This document shows positions 1 to 9,047 of a stretch of DNA of 64,000 bases, piece after piece (positions within the stretch are counted from its first letter, which is position 1; the number at the start of each line of letters is the position of its first letter). This stretch comes from UBA6522 sp965205045. GTDB taxonomy: Bacteria > Pseudomonadota > Gammaproteobacteria > Steroidobacterales > Rariloculaceae. The stretch covers positions 2,728,001 through 2,792,000 of the forward strand of contig OZ242031.1 in assembly GCA_965205045.1 (NCBI GenBank), read 5' to 3'. The notes under the pieces were generated by a model, which was given only the letters and a program-made list of their open reading frames with translations, was not told the DNA's origin and did not search any database. The position numbers and the translations under genes were made by a program.

Positions 1-1066
1 AGGGAAGCAGAATCGACGGCAGGCCGTAGGCGGCGAAGAAGCCGGCGATGGTTTTCACCGCGGGCGTGCCCTTGAGGATCTCGCTCAGGGAGCCGCCCAG
101 GCCCGTGACCACCAGGATCATGGCAGACACCCTGAGGCCGTCCTCCACCCAGGCGTTGGTGGCGGCCTTGCGGTGCTCCGGGGTCCTGATGTTGCGGTAG
201 GAGAGCCAGACGCCGATGCTCAGGGCCATCACTGGCCAGCCGATATAGGCGAGTCCCGCCCGGACGATATGGTCTTCGTCGAGGAACAGCCGGGACACGC
301 TCTGCGCGGAGATCAGGATGATCGGCACCAGGATGGGGGCGTAGGAGGCCAAGCCGCTGGGCAATCCGCCTTCGGGATCCTCCGTCAGGAAATTATCGCC
401 GACGAACTCGTCGTCCGGCAGCGTCTTTATCCGCGGCCCGGCGATGTACTGGCCCCAGATCCAGCCGGCGACGGAGCCGACCAGGCACGCGATGGTGCCG
501 AAGATGATGGTCGCTCCGATATCGGCGCCCACCAGCGCCGCGGCGGCGAGCGGGCCCGGCGTTGGCGGCACGATGGCGTGGGTGAGTTGCAGCGAGCCCA
601 CCAGCCCGATGGACATGACGCTGACGGTGACGCCCATCATCTTCGCCGCCGAGTGCACCAGGGGACTGAGGATCACGTAGGCCACGTCGGAGAAGATCGC
701 GATGCCCAGGATGAATCCGGTCAGGGTGAGCGCCAGCGGCATGCGTCTGGAGCCGACCGCCCACACCATGCTGCGGGTGATGGTCTGGATCGCGCCGGTG
801 TGGCGCAGCGCCTCGGCGATGATGGAACCCAGCACGATGACCACGCCGATGGATCCAAGCGTTGCGCCGAAGCCGCGCTCGAAGGCGTCGATGAAGTTGT
901 TGCGGGCGACGCCGGGGATGACGCCGAAGAGAAGCAGGGGAATCAGCAGGGCAAGGAATACATGCCACCGCCATTTGGCGATCAGAAACAGCAGCAGTAC
1001 GATGATGCCCAGAAAGCCCAGCAGCGCCACCAGGGGACTGTTCACTACCGTTGCGGCCGAATCCAT
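1..1066 (-). CDS. GntP-family gluconate/organic-acid permease, 3' end outside window
   Basis: Multi-pass inner-membrane carrier of the GntP (gluconate:H+ symporter) type. The reverse-strand frame opens at an ATG preceded by GGAGGAG and stays open to the window edge, giving about 355 residues without a stop. The translation is a succession of hydrophobic helices, with family-like stretches such as QLTHAIVPPTPGPLAAAALVGA (a re-entrant loop-type segment) and GIAIFSDVAYVILSPL. The C-terminal helices lie beyond the left edge. It is transcribed in the same direction as the PLP aminotransferase 47 bp upstream, so the two may form a small carboxylate/amino-acid catabolic operon. The substrate cannot be read from the sequence. 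Confidence 0.85.
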   Translation of the reverse strand, partial: MDSAATVVNSPLVALLGFLGIIVLLLFLIAKWRWHVFLALLIPLLLFGVIPGVARNNFIDAFERGFGATLGSIGVVIVLGSIIAEALRHTGAIQTITRSMVWAVGSRRMPLALTLTGFILGIAIFSDVAYVILSPLVHSAAKMMGVTVSVMSIGLVGSLQLTHAIVPPTPGPLAAAALVGADIGATIIFGTIACLVGSVAGWIWGQYIAGPRIKTLPDDEFVGDNFLTEDPEGGLPSGLASYAPILVPIILISAQSVSRLFLDEDHIVRAGLAYIGWPVMALSIGVWLSYRNIRTPEHRKAATNAWVEDGLRVSAMILVVTGLGGSLSEILKGTPAVKTIAGFFAAYGLPSILLP

Positions 1067-1113
1067 TTCTCCTCCGTGCGGATGTCCTGCGGGTTAGTTT
1101 CCCGGGCGTTCCC

Positions 1114-2304
1114 CTAGCGAGCCTGCCCGGCAAGGTATTCGAGCGCCGCGGTGACGCCGCCCGAACCGCCGGGAATACCCGCAACCGCCAGGCCCATCTC
1201 CACTCCGGAGAGGGTTCCGGCCAGCATAAGCTCGTTGAAGTGGCCCAGATGGCCGATGCGGAACACCTTGCCGGTCAGCGGCCCCAGCCCCGTTCCGAGC
1301 GACATGTCGAAACGGTCCAGGATCACGGCGCGAATGTCGTCCGCGTCGATACCTTCGGGCACAAGCACGGTGGTGACTGAATCGCTGCTCTTTTCCGGGA
1401 TGACGCAGAAGTTTTCCACGCCCCAGACAGCCACAGCCCGCCGCGTCGCCTCGGCCAGGCGGCTGTGTCGCGCATATACGTTCTCAAGGCCTTCCTCCTC
1501 CATCATCCTGAGCGCTTCCTTCAACCCGTAGAGCAGGTTGGTCGGCGGCGTATAGGGGAAGTATCCCGTGTCGTTGGAGGGCAGGGCGTCGGCCCAGCTC
1601 CAGTAGGATCGATGCGATGCCGCGCCCGCGCCGGCGGCCAGGGCTTTTTCGCTGATGACGTTGAGGCTGAGCCCGGGCGGAAGCATCAGGCCCTTCTGGG
1701 ATCCCGCGATGGTGACGTCGACTTGCCATTCGTCCTGCAGGTACTCCATGGACCCCGCAGACGAGACCGCGTCCACCATGAGCAGGGCCGGGTGTGCGGC
1801 GGCGTCCATGGCCGCACGCACGCCGGCAATGGAGTTGGTGATGCCGGTGGAGGTCTCGTTGTGAACTACCATCACCGACTTCAGCCGCCGCGGCTTGTCA
1901 GCGCGCAGGGCGCTTTCGACCTGATCGGGCTCCACGCCCTTGCGCCAGTCGCATTCGACCAGCTTGATATCGAGCCCGAATCGCTCCGCGACCGTCCGCC
2001 ACAGGGTCGCGAACATGCCGCTGTCGAACATCAGCACCCGGTCCCCGGGAGACAGCGTGTTGACGATGCCGGCCTCCCAGGCGCCGCTGGCCGACCCCGG
2101 GTACATCGCAACCGGTCCCGACGCATTGAACAACCCGCGAACCCGCGGAATGAGGTCGAGCGCCAGTTCCGCAAACTTCGGGCCGCGATGATCGATGGTC
2201 GGCATCGACATGGCGGCGAGCACCCTGTCGGGTACGTTGGTGGGTCCGGGAACTTGCAGGAAGTGGCGGCCGCTGCCGGCGCTGCGGCTTGAAGATTCGG
2301 TCAT
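1114..2304 (-). CDS. Class V PLP aminotransferase, serine/alanine-glyoxylate aminotransferase family
   Basis: Fold-type I, class V aminotransferase of about 396 residues, the usual length for the AGXT/SgaA family, which moves the amino group of serine, alanine or aspartate to glyoxylate or a related keto acid. Visible hallmarks are the N-terminal VPGPTNVP and IDHRGPKF motifs, the MVDAVSSAG strand whose Asp should contact the PLP ring nitrogen, and the lysine in AGSQKGLMLPPG that should form the Schiff base. The frame continues 15 codons upstream, but the ATG chosen (MTESSS) leads directly into the family N-terminus. It lies 47 bp upstream of the GntP-type permease on the same strand, suggesting joint organic-acid metabolism. 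The exact substrate pair is undetermined. Confidence 0.85.
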   Translation of the reverse strand: MTESSSRSAGSGRHFLQVPGPTNVPDRVLAAMSMPTIDHRGPKFAELALDLIPRVRGLFNASGPVAMYPGSASGAWEAGIVNTLSPGDRVLMFDSGMFATLWRTVAERFGLDIKLVECDWRKGVEPDQVESALRADKPRRLKSVMVVHNETSTGITNSIAGVRAAMDAAAHPALLMVDAVSSAGSMEYLQDEWQVDVTIAGSQKGLMLPPGLSLNVISEKALAAGAGAASHRSYWSWADALPSNDTGYFPYTPPTNLLYGLKEALRMMEEEGLENVYARHSRLAEATRRAVAVWGVENFCVIPEKSSDSVTTVLVPEGIDADDIRAVILDRFDMSLGTGLGPLTGKVFRIGHLGHFNELMLAGTLSGVEMGLAVAGIPGGSGGVTAALEYLAGQAR

Positions 2305-2479
2305 GGTGGTTAGCAGATACAGCGAGGGAAGGAACGGGAAGAATACCACGCCGGGGTGCCCACTCCGAAGGCGCGCGCGCAGCCAGATTTCCTTTTTCGG
2401 CTGATCGCGTTTCGTGCGTTTTTCGCAGCCCCCACCACGTCTCTGGGTGGTGCCGAGCGGCGCCTACGATGTCCGCCGG

Positions 2480-3385
2480 CTACAGATATCTGGCCACCGC
2501 ACCGCGTTCGGCCGCAGCCGCGGCGCTGCAATGCGCGACCATGGCCGGGCTCTTCCAGTTCCCGGCCAGCATCACCGCCTGCATGGGAGCGCCCCGCGCG
2601 GTGAGTTCCGCCGCGAGGCCCACCCGCCCGGAATGCCCGGTTATGCGCCCCTTGATCCCAGCCCAGGCCGCCGCCATCGCAAGTCGCTTCGCCAGCGTCG
2701 CCCCGGTCAATCCGCCGAATACGGCTTGCTCCGGATGCCGGGCGCCGTTCTTCTCCACGCGTAGCCTCAGCATCGCCTTCGCGCATTCACCCTTGAGATA
2801 CCGAATGTCGGCGCCGTTGCCGTCGGGATCGGTCTTGGATCGGCGTACGCGAACCAGCACGCCGCCGTCACGAGCCTCGCCGATGTCGGCCCAGACCAGA
2901 GCGGCGGCCTCTGAACGGCGCAGCCCGCCCTGAAACAGCACCGCGACAATGCCAGCGTCCACCCGCCCGCGCTCCAGCGCGCGCGCCTCCGATTCCACTC
3001 GCCCGCTTCGCGGGTGCACACGGCGCTCGCAGGCGGCTGCGAGAATGGCATCGACATCGTTCGCCGTCAGCCCCCGCGCCTGCCCCCAGCCACGTCCGCG
3101 CGCGTTTCTGCGCAATCGCTTCAGCGCGGACACCGTCATCGGCCCAGCCGCACTGGTGGCCCCTTCGCTGCGCGCCCGAAAGCGCACCGCCGACACCACC
3201 ACCGTGCCCGACGCGTAGGCTCGCCCGCTGTCAATCAGATGGTCCACGTAGTTGGCCAGCGCGGCATCGTCAAGCAACCGCCCGTCAAGCCACTGCTCCA
3301 GTCGGCGCAGCGCACCGCTATAGGCGCGTTCGGTGCTGGGGCTCATCACTTCGCGCATCCACTGAAATTGAACGTCGTCCGACAA
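2480..3385 (-). CDS. Tyrosine recombinase (phage-integrase family), catalytic Tyr position reads Cys
   Basis: Site-specific recombinase of about 301 residues with an N-terminal SAM-like core-binding region (STERAYSGALRRLEQWL) and a catalytic domain. The first arginine box (QGGLRRSE), a lysine in the beta-hairpin (RSKTDPDG) and the HSGRVG box are present. In relatives the final box reads roughly GxWxSPxMVARY, supplying the nucleophilic tyrosine. Here it reads GNWKSPAMVAHC, so the Tyr position is Cys. The only nearby Tyr is at the extreme C-terminus (VARYL). Either this is an inactivated integrase or the last residues swap in another tyrosine. It has no phage neighbours and stands alone between metabolic genes and decayed ORFs. 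Confidence 0.8.
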   Translation of the reverse strand: MSDDVQFQWMREVMSPSTERAYSGALRRLEQWLDGRLLDDAALANYVDHLIDSGRAYASGTVVVSAVRFRARSEGATSAAGPMTVSALKRLRRNARGRGWGQARGLTANDVDAILAAACERRVHPRSGRVESEARALERGRVDAGIVAVLFQGGLRRSEAAALVWADIGEARDGGVLVRVRRSKTDPDGNGADIRYLKGECAKAMLRLRVEKNGARHPEQAVFGGLTGATLAKRLAMAAAWAGIKGRITGHSGRVGLAAELTARGAPMQAVMLAGNWKSPAMVAHCSAAAAAERGAVARYL

Positions 3386-3654
3386 CGGTATTGACGAGAC
3401 AGAAAGAATCGTACCAGTGTCCGTAAAGATTCACTGTTAATGCTGTTTAACGAGTAATTGCAGACCGAAGAGGGATGCGGTGGTCGACCAGATGGGCTTT
3501 TCTGGGCGCGTAATTCGCTCGTCGGTTCGAAAATGGCAATTTTTCCTAAGCCGTCCACGGCGGCGCGCCACCCCGCTGTCGAGGAAAGAACATCGTAGGA
3601 TCAAACCCGGACGATGAATCAATGGGTTAGGGATGTTCCATACAAGGAAGGTCG

Positions 3655-4364
3655 ATGTTGAAAGCAGTCAACAGGGCGGCTCACGCGGTAACGGTAATTG
3701 CCGGCCTGTCCGTTTGGGAAGCACTGGTGAGAGAACATGGAGGGAGTTTGCCGTCGCTGATAAGAGGGGTTGTGGCGCTCAGTCATGCGACAACCTATCA
3801 GGCAATGTCCGATCCTTGCGGGATGGCGGCAATAACCGGAGGAGTTAGCGGCGCAGGGGTAGCCAGAGCCTTAAGCGCTTGCCGGTCGCAATTGCCGGTG
3901 AGCACGACGCTGACGGCAGGGGAGCGTGTCGTTGAACAGCGCGTAAGTACCACCACCCCTACGGGCGGCACGAGTTCGGCGGTGCCGACTGCGACGCCGA
4001 CGCCCGCATCATATTGGGGGGGGTTGGCGCGACGTTTTCGGCAAGCGGGAGCTACCTCGTCGTATCGTCGAGCACTTACTCTGATTATTACGTTCGGCCC
4101 AGGTCGTCGGGCGACTACCAGTGGGCGTGGAGCACGAGCGGCACGTGGCATACCATCCCTTCGTCGTACATCGGCTCGACGCTCAAACGGCAACTAGATT
4201 CATATTTCGGCGGCGGTTCCTCGTTTGTTGGCACTCCGCCGCCGCCCCCGCCGCCGCCCGAACCTCCTCCGACCACGCAGTACGATGACGATTGCGACGA
4301 CCCGGCAATATCGCCTCAAGTGAAAGGATATTGGTTGTGTCCAGGGTATGAAGATTATTGGTAA
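3655..4364 (+). pseudogene. Hypothetical repeat/Pro-rich exported-type protein, broken at a run of eight G
   Basis: Two plausible coding segments lie end to end in different frames. The first (from ATG 3655) runs to a T/P-rich stretch PTATPTPASYW. The second resumes at the G run and continues FSASGSYLVVSSSTYSDYY, an aromatic/Ser-rich domain, then eight prolines and an acidic Asp-rich tail ending GYEDYW. The break falls exactly in a G8 tract (4016-4023), and one more G would join the frames into one protein of about 236 residues. No family is recognised. It is either a true pseudogene or a homopolymer miscall, and the 5' part is less convincing than the 3' part. Confidence 0.4.
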
Positions 4365-5054
4365 CGATTAACGGTTGCCGCCATCAACGAACCTCGGCTA
4401 CGCGCCGGGGTTCTTTCGTTCGGGCCGCATTGTAGGATGCGCTGACAGCCGCTTTTGGACCTCTTATGAGGCTGAGATTGGTATAGTTGGGCTAATCGGG
4501 GCGTCCCTACCGGAATTCGCCCGCCAGTGCATCTGCGATGGCTGCGCCCAAATGGAGAAAACCGAGGGGCACCGCCAGAGGGCACCGGCGGTGGCGCTAC
4601 GCGAGGCCTGACAGTGAACGGCCCGGTGCCCGTGTGTTGCGCAAGGTAGGGAAATTTATGAAGAAACTACGCGCACTAATGCATTGGTTGGATAACACCG
4701 AGGCGGGGTAAGGACGGTTTCCTGGTTTATCTTTTTGGCCATAATTGCGCTTGCTTTGGTGTTCGGCGTGTTGCCGGAATTGCGCGCGCAATCATTGTGG
4801 TTGTGAGAGGTCGCGTAGGCGCGGTGAAAGTCGCTGGCCATCGCGTGAAACCGCCCCCAGCCTTCTACCGCTCGACCAGCGGTACTCTGTTGCGCAGTGG
4901 GCGTTGCGCTGGGTTTTCTTAAAGCGTTGTCACCGCAATGCCCTGAGGGGGTCGGAAGAGTCTCGCCGTCCGCGCCTGCATGATTTGCGTGCTCGCGTTC
5001 GCTGGCTTGCGAGTGTAAGAGGAAACGAATACGATTCCAGAACGCACTTCACGA
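4365..5054. other. Region without a recognised intact gene upstream of the selenoprotein gene
   Basis: About 690 bp. The only protein-like signal is the broken small membrane ORF at 4658-4806. The remainder shows no RNA gene, no convincing hairpin terminator and no insertion-sequence ends that I can identify. Confidence 0.5.
4658..4806 (+). pseudogene. Possible ~49-residue single-span membrane peptide, frameshifted at a G run
   Basis: ATG 4658 follows a GTAGGG-type ribosome site and gives MKKLRALMHWLDNTEAG before a stop. If the G4 tract at 4705-4708 had one more base, the frame would continue into VSWFIFLAIIALALVFGVLP, a clear transmembrane helix, and stop at 4804-4806. The quality of the two joined halves suggests one small membrane protein interrupted by a single base. 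No family is recognised. Confidence 0.3.
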
Positions 5055-5069
5055 ATGGACGAGCTACTC

Positions 5070-6251
5070 ATGAAACGCTTGGTTCCGCTGTCAATTTTCG
5101 TCCTTTTCGGTGCCGTTCATTCGACCATTGCTCAAGTGCCCGGCATGGGTATGGGAATGGGGATGGGCGCGGGTCCCACGGCCATGGACGAACGCTTCTA
5201 CAGTACCGTTCCCGGCATCGGAGAATTGGTGCCGGATGTCCAGGTGGTCAACGATCAGGGTGACCCGGTGAATATCAGGGAGGTGGCCACGGGTCAGTAC
5301 ACGGTACTGGTTCTGGGCTGCCTCACGTGACCTCCCTTCCTCCGTAACGCCCCCAGTTTGGAGACGGTTCAAAGAGACTTTGCACCCAGGGGTGTGGACT
5401 TCTATTACGTCTACAAGCCGCTGGCCCACCCCGAGTACAACAACTACGTGACGCCGTTCACGCTGGAGGAGCGGCTCATGCACGTCTCCGAGGCACAGCG
5501 CCGGCTGGGTTCGAGCATCACGTGGCTGGCGGACCTGATGCATAACCCCTGGCACAAGGCTATGGGTCGGACGCCCAACAGCGAGCTGGTGATCGATCCG
5601 GATGGCCGGGTCGCGGCGCGCCGGACCTGGAGCGATCCGGAGGCGTTGCGGGCGGACCTTGAACGCCTTGTCGGCCCGGTGGAGAAGCGGACGCGCATCG
5701 AGGACCTCGATCTGCCCGCGCAGCCTCCGCCGCCTACCGTTGCCAAGGGTGTGGTGCCCCGCGTGGAGATGCCGCCGACCATGGCAGGCATCGAGATCGA
5801 GCCCATCATCGAGGATCGTGGCGTACCCTTCTACGTCAAGCTTCGCGCGGAAGGCGATGAGAGCCTCAGGACGACGGGCACGGGCAAGATGTACGTCGGC
5901 TTCCACCTGGATCCGTTGTATCGGGTTCACTGGAACAACGAGGCGGGACCGGTGAAGTTTTCACTCACGGCGCCGTCCGGGGGGACGGTGTCTCCGGCTG
6001 ACGGGCGGGGTCCGGAGCTGGATGTGCCAGCCGATGCCGACCCCCGCGAGTTCCTGGTGGACGTTGCGCTGAGCGACACGACCTGGCCACTGGATCTGGA
6101 TGTGTTCTACTTCGCCTGCGACGATGCGCTGACCTTCTGTATCCCGGTGAACCAGAGCTACCAAATCCATTTGCAGCGGGACAACCACGGGCGGACGATC
6201 CGTACAGGTGCCGACAACGTTCCTGCCGCGGGGCGGATTCCGCCGATTTAG
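5070..6251 (+). CDS. Exported deiodinase-like thioredoxin-fold selenoprotein with in-frame UGA (Sec87)
   Basis: The frame is interrupted only by TGA at 5328-5330. Read through, it gives about 393 residues. A signal peptide (MKRLVPLSIFVLFGAVHSTIAQ) and a Met/Gly-rich stretch precede a thioredoxin-like domain whose active site reads GCLT-U-PPF, matching the SCT-U-PPF site of iodothyronine deiodinases. The conserved His-Pro follows at about residues 120-121 (LAHPEY). The last ~160 residues resemble the Ig-like N-terminal domain of DsbD, with a Cys pair near 350 and 357 (YFACDDALTFC). selA, selB and tRNA-Sec lie downstream on the same strand. The protein probably does thiol or reductive dehalogenation-type redox chemistry in the periplasm; its substrate is unknown. 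ATG 5055 is an alternative start. Conventional annotation would split it at the TGA into two ORFs (5055-5330 and 5358-6251). Confidence 0.85.
5328..5363 (+). promoter_or_regulatory. Sec UGA codon and candidate bacterial SECIS hairpin
   Basis: The UGA at 5328-5330 is followed by a stem-loop at 5340-5363. The outer stem CTCC/GGAG (5340-5343 with 5360-5363) and inner stem AAC/GTT (5346-5348 with 5356-5358) are separated by a small internal loop and close a 7-base loop GCCCCCA. The loop starts 18 nt after the UGA with a G in first position. Both features fit the published bacterial SECIS pattern (loop about 16-37 nt downstream, G in the first two loop bases) recognised by the SelB C-terminal domain. 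The stem is short, so the exact fold is inferred. Confidence 0.55.
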
Positions 6252-6362
6252 TCAGCCTCGGACTCTCACCGAATTTCGTCCGGCAACTGGCTGCAAACCG
6301 GCGAGAGTACAACCTGGCCACGTAACCGACCGGCCGAGGCGGCGGCTGTGCTGGAGCAAGTC

Positions 6363-7397
6363 ATGGAATCGCGTCCGGACCATCCGGGGGCGAATCATTT
6401 GTACATTCACCTGCTGGAGTCGTCCAATACGCCCGAGCGGGCGCTTGACGCCGCGGACCGGCTCGCGGCGCTGATGCCCGGTGTCGGCCATATCGTTCAT
6501 ATGCCCGGGCACATCTACGTCAGGGTGGGTCAGCACACCCGGTCCGTGGAACACTATCAGCGCTCGGCCGAGGTGGACGGCGAATTCCTGGCGGCCTGGG
6601 GCAGCCTCGAGTTTCCGCAGATCGGAACGTATTTCCTCTCGGCGCAGAATCACCGCTGGCATGCCTACGACTTCATCCGCTATTCGGCGGCCATACAGGG
6701 GAACTACGCGCAGGCGGTCCAGGCGGCCACCGACGCCCGCGGCCATGAGCCGGAAGCGCGCATTCTGCAGGGTCCGGCGCACAAGACCATCGCGGCTCGC
6801 TGGCTGGTCCACAAGATGTTCGGCCGCTGGACCGAGTTGCTGGCCGAAGATCGCGTCATGGAGGGCAGCCAGTACCTGGACGGGATGTGGAGCTACACCC
6901 AGGGCAGCGCGCACGTGGGTATCGGGAATCTCGAGGTTGCCCGCACGAACCTGGAGCGGCTGAGGGCTGTGGCCGCAGATCCGGTGTCGGCGACCGTCCG
7001 GCGCAATGCCAACACCGTGGCAACGCTGATGGATTTGGCCGCCCTCGGGTTGGAAGGGGAGATCAAGGAGGCGGAGGGAGACCTCGAAAGCGCCATCGAG
7101 GCGTATCGTGCGGCGGTCGCCATCGAGGACGGCCTCGACTACACGGAGCCTCCCGACTGGCCGCAACCCATGCGTCACTATCTCGGCGCGGCATTGCTCG
7201 CGGCGGGCGAAGCCGAGGAAGCCGAACGGGTCTACCGCCGGGACATGGAGTTGAACCGCAATGACGGCTGGGCCCTGTTCGGCCTGTCGCAGAGCCTTGA
7301 GGCCCAGGGCAGGACAGCAGAGGCGGACGAGGTCCTCCAGGCCCACGAACAGGCGTGGCAATTCGCCGACGTCGAGCTGACGCGCTCTCGATTCTGA
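6363..7397 (+). CDS. TPR-repeat protein, N-terminally truncated
   Basis: An all-helical tetratricopeptide-repeat protein of about 345 residues. Repeat-like units include HPGANHLYIHLLESS, HIVHMPGHIYVRVGQ and PMRHYLGAALLAAGEAEEAE. Larger TPR proteins of this kind normally carry further repeats before this point. The frame is coding-like back to about 6333 (PAEAAAVLEQVM), but before that only 27 codons separate it from the selenoprotein stop, so the N-terminal part seems to be lost. GTG 6345 is an alternative start. It sits between the selenoprotein and selA on the same strand and may have been a scaffold partner of the selenoprotein; that role is inference. No catalytic residues are visible. 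Confidence 0.65.
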   Translation: MESRPDHPGANHLYIHLLESSNTPERALDAADRLAALMPGVGHIVHMPGHIYVRVGQHTRSVEHYQRSAEVDGEFLAAWGSLEFPQIGTYFLSAQNHRWHAYDFIRYSAAIQGNYAQAVQAATDARGHEPEARILQGPAHKTIAARWLVHKMFGRWTELLAEDRVMEGSQYLDGMWSYTQGSAHVGIGNLEVARTNLERLRAVAADPVSATVRRNANTVATLMDLAALGLEGEIKEAEGDLESAIEAYRAAVAIEDGLDYTEPPDWPQPMRHYLGAALLAAGEAEEAERVYRRDMELNRNDGWALFGLSQSLEAQGRTAEADEVLQAHEQAWQFADVELTRSRF

Positions 7398-7565
7398 ATC
7401 CTGGAGGGGGCTGGCGCACGGCTCCCGAATCTCGGCAAGCCTGCTCCAACTCTTCCGTTCCGGTCGCGCGCCGTGTTGCGCGCCATTCATCTTGAGAACA
7501 CTGATCCGCAGCCGTCGTTGCGGTCACAAGCCGTGGCACGTGCCCTGCGGCCGCGCCCGTCTATA

Positions 7566-8981
7566 ATGCCGCACATGGGCGAACGGCATCAGGATTCGGG
7601 GGCATTGTTCAGGCAGTTGCCGGCCGTCGACAAGTGGCTGGCCTCCGAAAGCGGGTCGGCGCTCAGCGCCGAGTTCTCGACCGCCGAGGTCACCGACATC
7701 ATGCGCGAGCACCTGGCGCGGATTCGGCGCAGCGTGGGTAACGGCCTGACCGAACTGCCCGACTTTCAGGGTCAGCAGTACCAGGCGCTGATGAGGGCGG
7801 AGCTGCTGGAACGGCGGCGGCCGAGCCTGCGCCGCGCGATCAATGCCACCGGCATCATCCTGCACACCAACCTGGGTCGGGCGCCGCTGGCGGACGAGGC
7901 GGTAGCGGCCATGGAAGCGGCTGCCCGGGGCTACTCGAACCTGGAGTTCGACCTTGAAACCGGCGAGCGCGGCTCGCGTCAGGACCACGTGGAGTCGCTG
8001 CTGTGCCGCGTCACCGGCGCCGAAGCCGCGCTGGCGGTCAACAACTGCGCCGCCGCAGTGATGCTCGCCCTGGAGAGTTTCGCGGCGGCTGGCGAAGTCA
8101 TCGTATCCCGCGGCGAACTGGTGGAGATCGGCGGATCGTTCCGCATGCCCGACGTCATCGCCAAGAGCGGCGCCCGGATGGTCGAAGTGGGGACCACCAA
8201 CAAGACCCGGCTGGAGGACTATGCGGCGGCCGTGAGTCCAAAGACCCGGATCGTGCTGGCGGTGCATCCGAGCAACTTCCGCATCGTCGGATTCAGCTCC
8301 AGGCCGGCGCTGAAGGAACTGGCGCAACTCGCCCACGATAACCAGCTGCTCTGCGTGCAGGATCTCGGCAGCGGTGCGCTGGCCGAAGTCCAGCCGGTGG
8401 CCTCCATGACCGGGCAGACGGTCCAGGGAGGCCTCGCCGACGGGGCGGACCTGGTCACCTTCAGCGGCGACAAGCTGCTGGGCGGCCCCCAGGCAGGATT
8501 GATGGTCGGCCGTCCGGAACTTATTGAAACGGTCAAGCGCAACCCCCTGGCACGCGCCCTGCGGATCGACAAGCTCTCGCTGGCCGCGCTGGCCGCGACC
8601 CTGCGGCTCTACCTGCCGCCCTATGACCCGGTGAAGAAGATCCCCGTCCTGCGCATGCTCAGCGAGAGCGAGGCGAGCCTTGCCACGCGGGCGCAGCACC
8701 TGCTGAAGCGATTGCGGGACATTCCGGGTCTGGACGCCAACATCGTCGACGACGTGACCTACAGCGGCGGCGGAGCGCTGCCCATGGTGGAACTGCCCAC
8801 GAAGACGGTGCGCGTCACCGCCGCCGGCGTGAGCGCCGGCACGGTTGCGAGACGCCTGCGCAACGCGGAGCCGCCGGTTATCGCTCGACTCGCCGACGAT
8901 CGGCTCGTGCTCGATCCGAGAACGATGCTTCCCGCCGATTCGGAGGGCCTGCTGAGCGCATTCCGGCAAGTGCTGGGATGA
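7566..8981 (+). CDS. selA: L-seryl-tRNA(Sec) selenium transferase (selenocysteine synthase)
   Basis: PLP enzyme that converts seryl-tRNA(Sec) to selenocysteinyl-tRNA(Sec) using selenophosphate. The protein is about 471 residues from the ATG chosen (E. coli SelA is 463). Family features include INATGIILHTNLGRAPL, the glycine-rich segment NNCAAAVML, and the Schiff-base lysine in FSGDKLLGGPQAG at about residue 303. The frame is open upstream, but homology begins near the ATG pair at 7566 and 7575, and no clear ribosome site separates them. It is followed 66 bp later by selB and then tRNA-Sec, completing most of the Sec insertion apparatus in one unit. selD is not in the window. Confidence 0.97.
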   Translation: MPHMGERHQDSGALFRQLPAVDKWLASESGSALSAEFSTAEVTDIMREHLARIRRSVGNGLTELPDFQGQQYQALMRAELLERRRPSLRRAINATGIILHTNLGRAPLADEAVAAMEAAARGYSNLEFDLETGERGSRQDHVESLLCRVTGAEAALAVNNCAAAVMLALESFAAAGEVIVSRGELVEIGGSFRMPDVIAKSGARMVEVGTTNKTRLEDYAAAVSPKTRIVLAVHPSNFRIVGFSSRPALKELAQLAHDNQLLCVQDLGSGALAEVQPVASMTGQTVQGGLADGADLVTFSGDKLLGGPQAGLMVGRPELIETVKRNPLARALRIDKLSLAALAATLRLYLPPYDPVKKIPVLRMLSESEASLATRAQHLLKRLRDIPGLDANIVDDVTYSGGGALPMVELPTKTVRVTAAGVSAGTVARRLRNAEPPVIARLADDRLVLDPRTMLPADSEGLLSAFRQVLG

Positions 8982-9047
8982 CGCATGAATAGCCCGGCCA
9001 ATGTCTGCGTGGAATGGGCTGGCGACACCACCCGCCCTGGATGACAG

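Noticed and set aside
7562..7567. TATAAT just before selA as a -10 promoter element
   Set aside because: No -35 element at 16-18 bp upstream, and it overlaps the probable start codon; likely chance.
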